A stretch of 64,000 nt of DNA from Planctomycetota bacterium (GTDB lineage Bacteria; Planctomycetota; Planctomycetia; Pirellulales; Pirellulaceae): the NCBI GenBank assembly GCA_014238905.1, contig JABAAE010000016.1, positions 137,763 to 201,762 on the forward strand, given 5' to 3'. The notes under the pieces were generated by a model, which was not told the DNA's origin, ran no database searches, and saw nothing but the letters and a program-made list of their open reading frames with translations. This document shows positions 1 through 8,721 of the stretch, piece by piece (within the stretch, counting starts at the first letter, position 1; each line of letters starts with the position of its first letter). The translations under genes and the position numbers were made by a program.

Positions 1-17
1 GAAGTGATCGTTTTCAA

Positions 18-839
18 TCACGAGATTTCCCGTATTAGAATGTTCTTCCAGCGACATTTTGCCCCTTTGGGCCAGCCAGTTCCCCCGTGGACTTGCACGG
101 CGATGCTACCTTGTGCTCCTAGTGTTTGGGCGACTTTTGTTTTGTTGTAGCCTGAGTTTTTCGAGTTTTCTCCGTCGAATTCGCAAACTTTTAAATCGTT
201 GATCCAGGTGGTGATCACCGGGTGTTTCCCTTCGACCCGGACTTTGGCGGTGTTCCAGTCATTGACCTTCCATGATTTCACCCATTGTTCAGGCGAGCAA
301 CTGGAAACCAGTCCGACCTCTTGGGCAGTTCGATGTTGGTCCGTTGTGATGCCAACGAGGTTCTTGCCGTCGTATTTTCCATTGATGTCAAAAGTGCGGG
401 TATTGAAACCTCCTGTTCCCTCACCGTATAGATGACCGACATTTCCATTGTCGTGGTAATCCACCATCATTTGGATGCACTGTCCGGTCGAGTTGCCCCT
501 CAAAAAAAAGCCTGAACAGACACCCCAATCCGGCTTCATGTCGATTTTGACTTCAAAGTCTTTAAATTTTCTCTCAGTCAAGAGGATTCCCCCATTTCCT
601 GAACCTGGAGGATCTTGCTCACCTGTGAGCGTGCCGTTTTCGACTTGCCAAATTCCACCGGTACCATGTCCAATTCGCTTTGGATTTTTAAGCCAGCCCT
701 GGAGGCTCTTTCCGTTAAACAGTTCAGTCCAATCGTCTCGACGGGGAACTGCATAGGCCGAGGGTTGAAGGGCGGCAATAGCACTGGCCGCGGCGGAGGT
801 TTTTAGGAAATTTCTGCGGGGTATCAAGTGATGGCGCAT
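18..839 (-). CDS. Tat-exported DUF1080 (3-keto-disaccharide hydrolase-like) protein
   Basis: This is a secreted protein of 273 residues with a single DUF1080 domain, a concanavalin-like beta-sandwich very common in planctomycetes and linked in some members to 3-keto-glycoside cleavage. The start at 839 gives an N-terminus with a twin-arginine motif (RRNFLK) followed by a hydrophobic Ala-rich segment ending near residue 30, so Tat export is likely. Family landmarks are WTELFNGKSLQGW at the start of the domain, DFEVKIDMK, and the FFLRGN segment. An upstream in-frame start at 890 exists but would put 17 polar residues before the Tat motif. The specific substrate cannot be read from the sequence. 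Confidence 0.85.
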   Translation of the reverse strand: MRHHLIPRRNFLKTSAAASAIAALQPSAYAVPRRDDWTELFNGKSLQGWLKNPKRIGHGTGGIWQVENGTLTGEQDPPGSGNGGILLTERKFKDFEVKIDMKPDWGVCSGFFLRGNSTGQCIQMMVDYHDNGNVGHLYGEGTGGFNTRTFDINGKYDGKNLVGITTDQHRTAQEVGLVSSCSPEQWVKSWKVNDWNTAKVRVEGKHPVITTWINDLKVCEFDGENSKNSGYNKTKVAQTLGAQGSIAVQVHGGTGWPKGAKCRWKNILIREIS

Positions 840-1027
840 GGAATGAGTCCTAGGATCGGGCTGAGCGGAAATGCAGAGGCGAAGCACCATTCTAGGTTAA
901 CTCCGATCACCGAACAATCTTTCCAACATGAAGTGTGGTCTGGACAAGATGGCGCTGAGGCGGACCGAAGTTCTCATTCTCGGCCCCAGCGGGCCTTGGT
1001 CCTGGACAGGTCGAATCTCAATGCCGA

Positions 1028-1678
1028 TCAGTTGATGGATTTCAATGGCTGAAGAAGTTTGATTTCACCCACAATCGTAAAGGGTTGGGAATCTTGGGGT
1101 GGTTTGGTGCTGGTGGGACTTCGAATGGGGATCGCCTTGGTGGAACTTTCCATCACGGCTATTGGCCCTTTGGTCTTAAATCCTGAACCGTAAAGACGCG
1201 TCAAGCCGACAAAACTGGAATCCGAAATATCGAATGCGACCCTGATTTTGCGAGCCGTAGGGTAGGAAAGAGTCAGTCTTGTTTGAATATGTTTTGCAAT
1301 CTCCATCGGCTCGACGGTGATTTTGCTCGCCAAGACGACTTTTTTATCCATTGTCATCATGACTGTTTTTTGGATTCTCTTTTTGATCCATTTGCGGAAT
1401 ATTTTCAGGTTGTCTTGGTAGTCACTGCTTGTCTTTAAATGTCCCAGCTCCTTGAGGATCATGATCAAAGTGGTCGGATGGAAGCCTACATCGTATTGAA
1501 TCAGCGTGACATCCGCTTGCACGATTACTTGATTGGTGATTTTGACTGTGCCAATTGGTAGGTCATGAGCAGCAACAAGAGTGGCCGAGAAGAGGTTTAA
1601 AAGCAGAGTGACAGCCCCGGCCAGTCGCCGCGAATCTAGGGCGTTTACAACGGTCAGGTTCGATTTGTCAGCAGGCAT
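1028..1678 (-). CDS. Exported hypothetical protein
   Basis: I do not recognise a family for this 216-residue protein. Residues 18-37 form a hydrophobic segment ending in VAA-HD, a plausible Sec signal peptide with an Ala-x-Ala-like cleavage site, so the mature protein is probably periplasmic or outside the cell. The mature part is mixed alpha/beta in character with a basic stretch (KWIKKRIQK) and a Pro/Ser/Thr-rich region near the C-terminus. It lies 190 bases upstream of, and is co-directional with, the DUF1080 gene, but nothing else links the two. Confidence 0.6.
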   Translation of the reverse strand: MPADKSNLTVVNALDSRRLAGAVTLLLNLFSATLVAAHDLPIGTVKITNQVIVQADVTLIQYDVGFHPTTLIMILKELGHLKTSSDYQDNLKIFRKWIKKRIQKTVMMTMDKKVVLASKITVEPMEIAKHIQTRLTLSYPTARKIRVAFDISDSSFVGLTRLYGSGFKTKGPIAVMESSTKAIPIRSPTSTKPPQDSQPFTIVGEIKLLQPLKSIN

Positions 1679-2150
1679 GCGATTGGTATTTAGGCAACGA
1701 ATGTTGGGATAATGGGGCGATCAATGGTCTTTGGGTGAGTCGGTTCCAGGAGACTGACGGCGGTGATCAAAAAGGGGCAGGTTTACCTTGCGATTTGTTT
1801 AATGGAAGTGATTTGACAGGAAACCGGATAAACCGCCAAAATACGGCCACAGAATTCGGGATTTTGAGTAGAGAGGAAAGCTTGAACTCTTTAAAATAAT
1901 AACAGTTTCGTATTCCGGCGACCAAACTACAGTTTGATTTTCCTGGAAACATCCGGGAGTTTTCGGCCCGCGCAGATCACTAACGTTATCGGTTCGGGTT
2001 CACCGGTTGTCTTTTCCGATACGCTTAAAGAGTGTTTGGTGGTACGGAAATCGATTCGGCAGGGAGGACACCGTTGAGTGTCGCAGCCGGCATAAAGAGC
2101 ACCAGTCGTAAAATTATCCAGTAATCCCTACGGTCCATTACAGTTTTAAT
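1679..2150. other. Intergenic stretch, no supported gene
   Basis: These 472 bases lie between divergent genes. The only open frame is a 61-codon minus-strand frame with no ribosome binding site or recognisable protein character. The promoters for both flanking genes should be here, but I see no confident -35/-10 pair. Confidence 0.5.
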
Positions 2151-2411
2151 ATGGAAAACAATCCCACTCCCATGTCCGCTGAGGCCGTGATGAATCGAGA
2201 GTTTTTTGAGATTCGTGCCAAGATTCTTGAGTTGGCAGCCTCATTTGACAGGTTGGATCGGGGTGATGGAGCGGTTGAAGACCGGCGGATCGAGCTGATC
2301 AGAGAGGGGCTGACGATCCTTGACGAGGATACACCGAATCGGGCCGAGCGCGTTCAGCTACTGTTTTCCAAAGTGTATTCGGAAGGTTGGCGTTCGGAGT
2401 ATGGGTTGTAG
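2151..2411 (+). CDS. Small conserved-looking hypothetical protein
   Basis: This protein of up to 86 residues is charged and helical, with segments FFEIRAKILELAASFDRLDRG and NRAERVQLLFSKVY that look like conserved protein rather than a chance frame. It sits 100 bases upstream of the EboB-like hydrolase on the same strand, so co-function with that gene is possible; a relation to EboA-type proteins is only a guess. The start is uncertain: ATG at 2151 has no clear ribosome binding site, whereas ATG at 2190 (beginning MNREFF) is preceded by a GAGG seven bases upstream. Confidence 0.6.
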   Translation: MENNPTPMSAEAVMNREFFEIRAKILELAASFDRLDRGDGAVEDRRIELIREGLTILDEDTPNRAERVQLLFSKVYSEGWRSEYGL

Positions 2412-2511
2412 ACGGTTGGATAAGTGGGCGGGATGCTGAACCGCAGTGGGCTGCCAGCGAGTCTTAGCCAATTGGTCAAAAGAAACGTTCATTTTTTTAG
2501 TAGATGTTGCC

Positions 2512-3351
2512 ATGTATTATATCGATCCTCACATCCATATGGTTTCGCGTGTCACCGATGATTACGAAACACTTTCAAAAATGGGGTGTACCGCCATGAG
2601 CGAACCAGCATTCTGGGCTGGATTCGACCGGGGGAGCGCGGAGAGTTTTCGTGATTACTTCAGACAATTGACCGAAGTGGAACCCAAACGTGCTGCCCAA
2701 TATGGTATTCAGCATTTCACCTGGTTGTGCATCAATGCCAAGGAGGCCGAGAATGTCGAGTTGTCCCGTGAAGTGATCGCGATGATTCCGGAATTTCTTG
2801 AGTGTTCCAATGTATTAGGGATTGGAGAAATTGGTTTAAACAAAAACACCAAAAACGAAGCGACCATTTTCCTCGAGCACATGGAGTTGGCGATCAAGTT
2901 CCAGCAGCAGATCCTCATTCATACCCCACATTTAGAAGACAAATTTCAGGGTACCAAAATGATCCTGGACATGTTGACCGATGATTCCCGGATCGATCCC
3001 TCGCGTGTCCTGGTCGACCATGTGGAAGAGCACACCGTTGAAACTGTTCTAGAAAACGGTTTTTGGGCCGGGATGACTCTCTATCCGGTTTCCAAATGCA
3101 CCCCCGCTCGCGCGGCAGATATCATCGAAATGTACGGCCCGGATCGATTGTTGGCTAATTCTGCTGGTGACTGGGGCCCTTCCAAACCAACGGCTGTTCC
3201 CGATTTGATTTTCGAAATGAGGCGGCGGGGACATGACGAGAGTTTGATTCGTCAGGTTGTCTATGAAAACCCCATCAAGTTTTTCTCACAAAGCCAGAAT
3301 TTTAATTTCGTTCGCCCGGATGTTGTCACTGAAAAGTCTGCCACGCCATAG
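2512..3351 (+). CDS. TatD-family metal-dependent hydrolase, EboB-like
   Basis: This 279-residue TIM-barrel amidohydrolase has the usual TatD metal ligands: DPHIHM at residues 5-10, a Glu in GIGEIGL, a His in LIHTPH, LVDH, and a late Asp in NSAGDWG. The opening with TTD/VTDDYE and the FW(A)G segment resemble EboB, the TatD-like member of the ebo cluster that acts in assembly or export of certain secondary metabolites in cyanobacteria and other bacteria. No other ebo genes (UbiA-like prenyltransferase, 3-dehydroquinate synthase-like) are in the window, so the role is open. The start at 2512 is preferred because it places the metal motif at the N-terminus as in relatives; an in-frame start at 2446 only adds unrelated sequence. 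Confidence 0.8.
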   Translation: MYYIDPHIHMVSRVTDDYETLSKMGCTAMSEPAFWAGFDRGSAESFRDYFRQLTEVEPKRAAQYGIQHFTWLCINAKEAENVELSREVIAMIPEFLECSNVLGIGEIGLNKNTKNEATIFLEHMELAIKFQQQILIHTPHLEDKFQGTKMILDMLTDDSRIDPSRVLVDHVEEHTVETVLENGFWAGMTLYPVSKCTPARAADIIEMYGPDRLLANSAGDWGPSKPTAVPDLIFEMRRRGHDESLIRQVVYENPIKFFSQSQNFNFVRPDVVTEKSATP

Positions 3352-3742
3352 CGCACCCAAAAGATTGGCTGCTATTGGAGGTGAGGCTTTGCTGGACGAG
3401 CCATTTGTTGGACGAGCGAAAGGGCAAATAAGGCTGTCTCGACTGGGCTGTTGGATGACTGCAATCCTATGAAGTTTTGGGGCAAGATTGGCATTTCGAG
3501 TGCTTTAATGGCTCGGTGATTCCAGACGGATTGTCTTCTGAGAAGCAGAATTGGACAGGGTCGTGAGCAGGTTTCATCGTAGCGGCGGGGTCCGCGTGAG
3601 GGTCTGAAACAGGCAGAACAGGTGTGCCGCGAGCCGATTCCGGCGAAAAACGGCAAAAAGAACCACGAACAGCCTCAATTTACGGTTGAAGAAAGACCGA
3701 AATCTCCATAAATTGATGGATTACTTTTTTGTCGAGGAAAAA
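3352..3742. other. Intergenic stretch upstream of rpmB
   Basis: These 391 bases hold no supported gene. A 94-codon minus-strand frame (3372-3656) is Cys/Arg/Ser-rich and lacks a convincing start context. The last 60 bases hold the putative rpmB promoter. Confidence 0.5.
3686..3714 (+). promoter_or_regulatory. Putative housekeeping promoter of rpmB
   Basis: A TTGAAG hexamer at 3686-3691 and a TAAATT hexamer at 3709-3714 are separated by 17 bases, four of six matches each to the bacterial sigma-70 consensus. The start of transcription would fall about 20 bases before the rpmB start codon. Confidence 0.4.
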
Positions 3743-4003
3743 ATGGCACGAGAATGTGAAGTTTGTGGCAAGTCGTCTCAGTTTGGTAATTCGGTTGAAA
3801 CGCGTGGAAAAGCGAAATACCTGGGCGGAGTTGGTACGAAGATTACAGGTATTACTCGACGTAAATTTAAACCCAACCTGCAGCGCATCAAAGTTGAGTT
3901 GCCGGCTGGTGGCGCTAAGCGAATGAAAGTTTGCGTGCAGTGCATCCGTAGTGGTCGAGTACGAAAAGCAGTTAAGCAAAAGCCATTCGCTCTGCCGGGT
4001 TAA
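3743..4003 (+). CDS. rpmB: 50S ribosomal protein bL28
   Basis: This 86-residue protein is a component of the large ribosomal subunit. It starts MARECEVCGK and carries the paired CxxC motifs (CEVC and CVQC) of the zinc-binding form of bL28, with the family segments RKFKPNLQ and SGRVRK. The start is set by a GAGG ribosome binding site (3734-3737) close before the ATG; the open frame extends upstream but without homology. A 6-base perfect inverted repeat (4002-4007 with 4016-4021) follows at the stop codon but lacks a T-run, so it is only a weak terminator candidate. Confidence 0.95.
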   Translation: MARECEVCGKSSQFGNSVETRGKAKYLGGVGTKITGITRRKFKPNLQRIKVELPAGGAKRMKVCVQCIRSGRVRKAVKQKPFALPG

Positions 4004-4138
4004 GATCCCCCGAGTGATCTTCTGGCTTTCTAAGCCATTCTGTAATTAAAAAAGGTGGAGCTCATTGTTCCAGCTTTTGCTGAGCGATATTGGAATCGTT
4101 CTGAGCTGGCTGGGTATTATTGATTGCCGGTGGTGGAA

Positions 4139-4441
4139 ATGGATATCAAGACGATTGAGGACGTTGCCTTGCTGGCGCGTCTGAATTTGACGCCCGATGA
4201 AATTTCCGGGCTGCGAGGCGATTTGGAAAACATACTCGCCTATGCCGATCAACTGTCGGCGTTGAATACTGAAGGAGTCCAACCCCTCGCCCATCCTGGT
4301 GACATCGTCAATGCTTTGCGAGAAGACGAAGTCGTTGGCAGTCTTGACCGAGCGGTTCTCCAGCGGAATTCACCAAAATCCGATGATGGGTTTTATCTCG
4401 TCCCCGCGGTGCTGGGAGAAGCCAAGTTGACACAAGAGTGA
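4139..4441 (+). CDS. gatC: Asp/Glu-tRNA amidotransferase subunit C
   Basis: GatC is the small subunit that clamps GatA to GatB in the GatCAB complex, which converts mis-charged Glu-tRNA(Gln) and/or Asp-tRNA(Asn) to the amide forms. The 100-residue protein has the family opening (IEDVALLARLNLTPDEI), the ILAYADQLSALNTEGV segment, and a C-terminal Pro-Ala-Val end. It begins the gatC-gatA-gatB cluster. The ATG at 4139 is chosen; a TTG at 4124 in the same frame would add five residues. Confidence 0.92.
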   Translation: MDIKTIEDVALLARLNLTPDEISGLRGDLENILAYADQLSALNTEGVQPLAHPGDIVNALREDEVVGSLDRAVLQRNSPKSDDGFYLVPAVLGEAKLTQE

Positions 4442-4466
4442 ATTTCCTGACAGGTTGAGGCTGGGC

Positions 4467-5990
4467 ATGAGCTTAATCGAATTATCCGCGTTTGAGTTGG
4501 TAGAAGGTTTAAAACAGGGCCAATTCAGTGCGCAGGAGGTGAACTCTTCGTTTGCCGATCAGGTTGATCTTCATGATTCGAAACTGAAGGCTTTCTTGCG
4601 ATTTGATCGTCAAGAGTGTCTGGAACAGGCAGCAAAGATCGACTCCACCGGGAGCAAGGGCAATCTTGCGGGAATTCCCATCGCGGTCAAAGACGTCATT
4701 TGTATCGAAGGACAGAAGACAACTTGTGGCTCCCGAATGCTTGAGGAGTTTGTAGCGCCCTATGATGCCACCTTGATTTCGCGCCTAAGAAAATCGGACG
4801 GTGTCTTTTTGGGAAAAACCAACATGGATGAATTTGCCATGGGGAGTTCGACCGAGAATTCAGCTTTTGGGAGGAGCTGCAACCCCTGGCATTTCGGTAG
4901 CGTTCCTGGTGGCAGCAGCGGTGGGGCGGCGAGCTGTGTTGCCGCTTCGTTGACGCCATTGTCAATTGGTTCGGACACCGGTGGTTCGGTGCGACAACCG
5001 GCTGCCTTTTGCGGTGTCACCGGGTTAAAGCCGACCTACGGACGGGTAAGCCGATATGGTTTGATCGCCTTTGCCAGCAGCTTGGATCAAATTGGTTTTT
5101 TTGCCCGGGATGCCCGTGATGTCGCCTTGATTCTAAACGAATCAGCTGGGCACGATCAGCGAGATTCGACCAGTTCCCGGGAGCCCGTTGTCGATTACCT
5201 TGGATCTTTGGGATCCGACCTGAGCGGGCTGAAAATTGGCCTGCCCATCGAGTATCAGTCGGAGGGTCTGTCTGATGAAATTCAAGCGTCGGTCGTTGAG
5301 GCCAGACGGGTCCTTGAATCATTGGGGGCGGAGGTAAGCGAGATTTCTCTACCCATGACCCAATACGGTGTAGCGGCATACTATTTGATCGCCTCCTGTG
5401 AGGCGTCGGGAAATCTGGCACGATATGATGGCGCGCACTACGGATTTCGAGCCAATTGTCAAGAAGATCAGAAGAGCCGCTCCGCTTCCTCCACGCCCCC
5501 AGATGCTAATCGACTGCTGGAGATGTACTGCCAAACAAGATCAAAGGGATTTGGGCCGGAGGTCAAACGGCGAATCATGCTGGGTACCTACGCTTTGAGT
5601 GCAGGATATTATGATGCCTATTATTTGCAGGCATTGAAAATTCGCCGCCTCATTCAAAATGAGCTGCGGGAAACCTTTACCAAAGTCGATTTGATCCTGG
5701 GACCTACGACGCCAACGCCTGCGTACCGAATTGGGGAAAAAAGCAAGGATCCGTTGTCGATGTATCTGGGAGATATTTATACGGTCGTCGCGAATTTGGC
5801 CGGGATTCCAGCGATTTCGTTTCCAGCTGGATTTTCAACGGAAAAGGCAGATCAGCCTGCGATGCCGATCGGTTTGCAGCTTCAGGGGCCGGCGTTTGCT
5901 GAGGCAGAATTACTCAAGGCGACTTGGGCGTTTCAAAATGCAACTGATTGGCACCAAAGACGACCTGTTCTCGATGGCGTGGTGGGGTGA
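4467..5990 (+). CDS. gatA: Asp/Glu-tRNA amidotransferase subunit A
   Basis: This 507-residue amidase-signature enzyme releases ammonia from glutamine or asparagine for the transamidation catalysed by GatB. The Ser-cisSer-Lys triad is visible as Lys75 (AVKDV), Ser150 in GGSSGG, and Ser174 in DTGGSVRQPA. Length and order match the family. The ATG at 4467 is preceded by GAGG (4457-4460) and is preferred over the in-frame TTG at 4455. Its stop codon overlaps the gatB start in the arrangement TGATG, so the two genes are probably translationally coupled. Confidence 0.95.
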   Translation: MSLIELSAFELVEGLKQGQFSAQEVNSSFADQVDLHDSKLKAFLRFDRQECLEQAAKIDSTGSKGNLAGIPIAVKDVICIEGQKTTCGSRMLEEFVAPYDATLISRLRKSDGVFLGKTNMDEFAMGSSTENSAFGRSCNPWHFGSVPGGSSGGAASCVAASLTPLSIGSDTGGSVRQPAAFCGVTGLKPTYGRVSRYGLIAFASSLDQIGFFARDARDVALILNESAGHDQRDSTSSREPVVDYLGSLGSDLSGLKIGLPIEYQSEGLSDEIQASVVEARRVLESLGAEVSEISLPMTQYGVAAYYLIASCEASGNLARYDGAHYGFRANCQEDQKSRSASSTPPDANRLLEMYCQTRSKGFGPEVKRRIMLGTYALSAGYYDAYYLQALKIRRLIQNELRETFTKVDLILGPTTPTPAYRIGEKSKDPLSMYLGDIYTVVANLAGIPAISFPAGFSTEKADQPAMPIGLQLQGPAFAEAELLKATWAFQNATDWHQRRPVLDGVVG

Positions 5991-7468
5991 TGGTGAAAAG
6001 CAAAGATTATGATTTGATAGTGGGCTTGGAGGTCCATGTTCAGTTGCAAACGCAAAGCAAACTGTTTTGCGGATGTTGCACCTCTTTCGGCGCCCAGCCC
6101 AACACCCAAACCTGCCCGGTTTGTACCGGAATGCCGGGTGCATTGCCCGTTTTAAATCGGCGAGCTTTACAGCTTGCGATCCGTACCGGGTTGGCCTTGA
6201 ACTGCGATATTGCCACTTTTACCAAGTGGGACCGCAAAAACTATTTTTACCCGGATCTTCCCAAGGGATACCAGGTGAGTCAATTTGACCTTCCGGTATG
6301 CGGGGCTGGATATCTTGCTATCTCTGATCCTTCCTCTCGGTTGGAATCCAAGCCGATTCGCCTGATTCGGGCCCACCTCGAGGAGGACGCCGGCAAAAGC
6401 CTGCACGATGAGGCCGGAGGTCTCTCAGATACACGAATTGATTTGAATCGAGCTGGCACGCCATTGCTGGAGATTGTCAGTGAGCCGGATATTCGATCCC
6501 CATTGGAGGCGAAGGCCTTTCTGAGTGAGTTGAAGTTGTTGTTGGGATACCTCGGAGTTTCTGATTGCAATATGCAGGAAGGGAGTTTGCGGGTGGATGC
6601 GAACGTCAATTTGCACGTGCTCAACGACGACCAGCTTTCCGTCGCAACGCCGATCGTGGAGGTCAAAAATCTGAACAGTTTTCGAGCGGTCGAGCGGGCG
6701 GTGACCTACGAAGCTGAACGTCAATGGAAGCTCTGGCAACAGGACAAACTAACCATTGATCAGCGCCCCAAGCAGACCCGGGGTTGGAATGACGCCGAGC
6801 AGGTGACGGTTCCCCAACGCGAAAAAGAGGAATCCGCGGACTATCGATATTTCCCGGATCCTGACCTTGTTCCAATCGTGTTGACGGCCGATGAAATATC
6901 GGAGTACCGAGCCGATCTTTGCGAGTTGCCTTCGGAAATTAGATTGCGATTGCAAAAGGACTACGAAGTATCGGCCTACGACAGCGATGTGATGGTCAAT
7001 CAGGGTCGCGAGTGTGTTCAATATTTCGAAGCAGTCGCCAAAAAGACAAATCAGGGGAAGCTTGCCGCGAACTGGATTCAGCAACACGTTCTTCAAGTGA
7101 TCAATGATTCAGATTGTGAAATCGAAGAATTTCCGGTGAACGTTGATCGATTGTCCTCCCTGATCGAAAAGGTGCATGCTGGTGAGCTTGATAATTCGCG
7201 AGCCAAGGATGTGTTTCAAGCGATGCTGACCGATCCATCTCCCCTTGAGCAAGTGATCAAGGCACTGGGGATCGAGAATGTTGCTGATGATGAACTGGAA
7301 ACGATTTGCCGGGAGTTGCTTGAACAGAATCCGCAGATTGTCACCGATTATCAGGGTGGCAAAAAACAGGCGATCGGCTCTTTGATTGGGCAAGCCAAAA
7401 AGAAAAACCCTAACGCCAATCCCGGTAGGGTCAGGGAACTTCTGATCCAGATTATCGAAAACACTTAA
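5990..7468 (+). CDS. gatB: Asp/Glu-tRNA amidotransferase subunit B
   Basis: This 492-residue GatB is the kinase/transamidase subunit that activates the tRNA-bound Glu or Asp. It opens with LIVGLEVHVQLQT, carries the Cys-rich CGCCTSF...CPVCTGMPGALPVLN region, the HLEEDAGK segment and the RTGxDLNRAGTPLLEIVSEPD-like signature, followed by the helical tail/YqeY domain ending in NPGRVRELL. The start at 5990 overlaps the gatA stop and has GGGG upstream; an in-frame start at 5948 lies inside gatA and is unlikely. Presence of GatCAB suggests that the cell makes Gln-tRNA and/or Asn-tRNA indirectly. Confidence 0.95.
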   Translation: MVKSKDYDLIVGLEVHVQLQTQSKLFCGCCTSFGAQPNTQTCPVCTGMPGALPVLNRRALQLAIRTGLALNCDIATFTKWDRKNYFYPDLPKGYQVSQFDLPVCGAGYLAISDPSSRLESKPIRLIRAHLEEDAGKSLHDEAGGLSDTRIDLNRAGTPLLEIVSEPDIRSPLEAKAFLSELKLLLGYLGVSDCNMQEGSLRVDANVNLHVLNDDQLSVATPIVEVKNLNSFRAVERAVTYEAERQWKLWQQDKLTIDQRPKQTRGWNDAEQVTVPQREKEESADYRYFPDPDLVPIVLTADEISEYRADLCELPSEIRLRLQKDYEVSAYDSDVMVNQGRECVQYFEAVAKKTNQGKLAANWIQQHVLQVINDSDCEIEEFPVNVDRLSSLIEKVHAGELDNSRAKDVFQAMLTDPSPLEQVIKALGIENVADDELETICRELLEQNPQIVTDYQGGKKQAIGSLIGQAKKKNPNANPGRVRELLIQIIENT

Positions 7469-7483
7469 AGGTAAATAGTCGGT

Positions 7484-8278
7484 GTGACTGCTTCTAAGCC
7501 TATCGTCGCCTTGTTAACCGATTTTGGTCCTGACAGTCATTATGTAGCCCAGATGAAGGGCGTGTTGCTGGGTTGTCAGTCGTCGGTTTCCATCGTCGAC
7601 ATAACGCATTCCATTGTCCCGCAGGATATCCAGCAGGCAGGCCGGGTGTTGTTGGATTGCATCCGCTCCTTTCCTGCCGGGACCGTCTTTGTTGTCGTTG
7701 TCGACCCCGGGGTGGGTACCGAACGATCCATTGTGGTCGTGGAAATCAATGGCCAAATATTTGTTTGTCCAGACAATGGCGTCCTTTCCCTGGTGCTTGA
7801 TTCATACCCCATTTCGCAGGTCATCGAGGCGGATCACCAAGTGGTTCCAGGTCGCGACTCCGCGACATTTCACGGTCGGGACAGGATGGCGCCTTTGGTG
7901 GGAAAGATTCTCAATGGACACAGCCTGGCAAGCCTTGGTCAACCACTGGATGCTGCGCATCAAATCGAAATTATTTCTCCGGATCAGACCGGGGATTTGA
8001 TTGCCGGGGAAGTGGTGGATGTCGATTATTTTGGCAACCTGATTACCAATCTAAGAGAAGACATCCTTTCCAAAGAAAAATGGGCGAACGCTCGGCTTGA
8101 AGTTTCCACTGTCCGATTGTCGGGGGTCAAACGGACCTACGCGGACGTCACCGTTGGCGATCCGTTGGCGTTGTTTGGTTCCAATGGATGTCTGGAACTG
8201 GCCGTCAACTGTGGCAACGCGTCGGCGGAATGGTCAGTGGGCGCCGGTACGGCAGTTCGAATCGTCGTTTCGGGTTAA
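7484..8278 (+). CDS. S-adenosyl-L-methionine hydrolase (DUF62 / SAM hydroxide adenosyltransferase)
   Basis: This 264-residue protein matches the DUF62 family, related to fluorinases, which hydrolyses SAM to adenosine and methionine using an activated water. Motifs include LLTDFGPDSHYV at the start with the substrate-binding Asp, DITHSIVPQD, VVDPGVGTER, CPDNGVLS, and FHGRDRMAPL. The start is a GTG at 7484, just 15 bases after gatB, so it is probably co-transcribed with the gat genes. The upstream AAAGG at 7467-7471 is a little far for an ideal ribosome binding site. Confidence 0.88.
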   Translation: MTASKPIVALLTDFGPDSHYVAQMKGVLLGCQSSVSIVDITHSIVPQDIQQAGRVLLDCIRSFPAGTVFVVVVDPGVGTERSIVVVEINGQIFVCPDNGVLSLVLDSYPISQVIEADHQVVPGRDSATFHGRDRMAPLVGKILNGHSLASLGQPLDAAHQIEIISPDQTGDLIAGEVVDVDYFGNLITNLREDILSKEKWANARLEVSTVRLSGVKRTYADVTVGDPLALFGSNGCLELAVNCGNASAEWSVGAGTAVRIVVSG

Positions 8279-8721
8279 GTGGTGGCTGAGGGAGAGGTTG
8301 CCTCGGCTCAACATTGGGCAGAGTCGTGCAACGGTTAGTTGTGGACGGTTTGGTCACTGATTGGCGAAATTCTCGATTGGAACTAGAATTCAGTTTCCCT
8401 CGATTTGACCAGGGCGGACGAGAAATGCCGCAAAGGAGATTTGACTGGCCCCAGATAGGGGAGAAAAGAACGGCTTTCAGCCGGTTTTTTTGGGGCGGGT
8501 ATGCTGGTCGCCTGCTCACTGAGTTGGGTTGGCGGTTCACTGAACTGCGCGATCGTCTGCTCGCGGCCGTCCCGCAGAACATGGGTTGCCAGGCCATTGT
8601 TGTTTCCGGGCGCAGCCGTTGTGAATCCCTCGGGAGTTTGCGGGTTGTTTTGACGTGTGGATGTGAGCGGCAATTCACTGCGTTAGATGCCAGGCGAAAA
8701 ATATTGATACCACTGTTTTAG
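8279..8721. other. Intergenic stretch with ambiguous open frames
   Basis: Three frames stay open here: a 135-codon plus-strand frame (8314-8721) that ends directly against the bioA start, and two minus-strand frames of 157 and 96 codons (8205-8678 and 8383-8673). None has a recognisable domain or good ribosome binding site. The 96-codon frame has the more protein-like composition, but I cannot support any of them. Confidence 0.4.

Noticed and set aside
4002..4021. Terminator after rpmB
   Set aside because: There is a perfect six-pair hairpin at the stop codon but no T-run after it, so it is not a convincing intrinsic terminator.
8205..8721. Gene(s) in the gap before bioA
   Set aside because: Three competing frames on both strands, none with a ribosome binding site or known family; recorded only as an ambiguous stretch.
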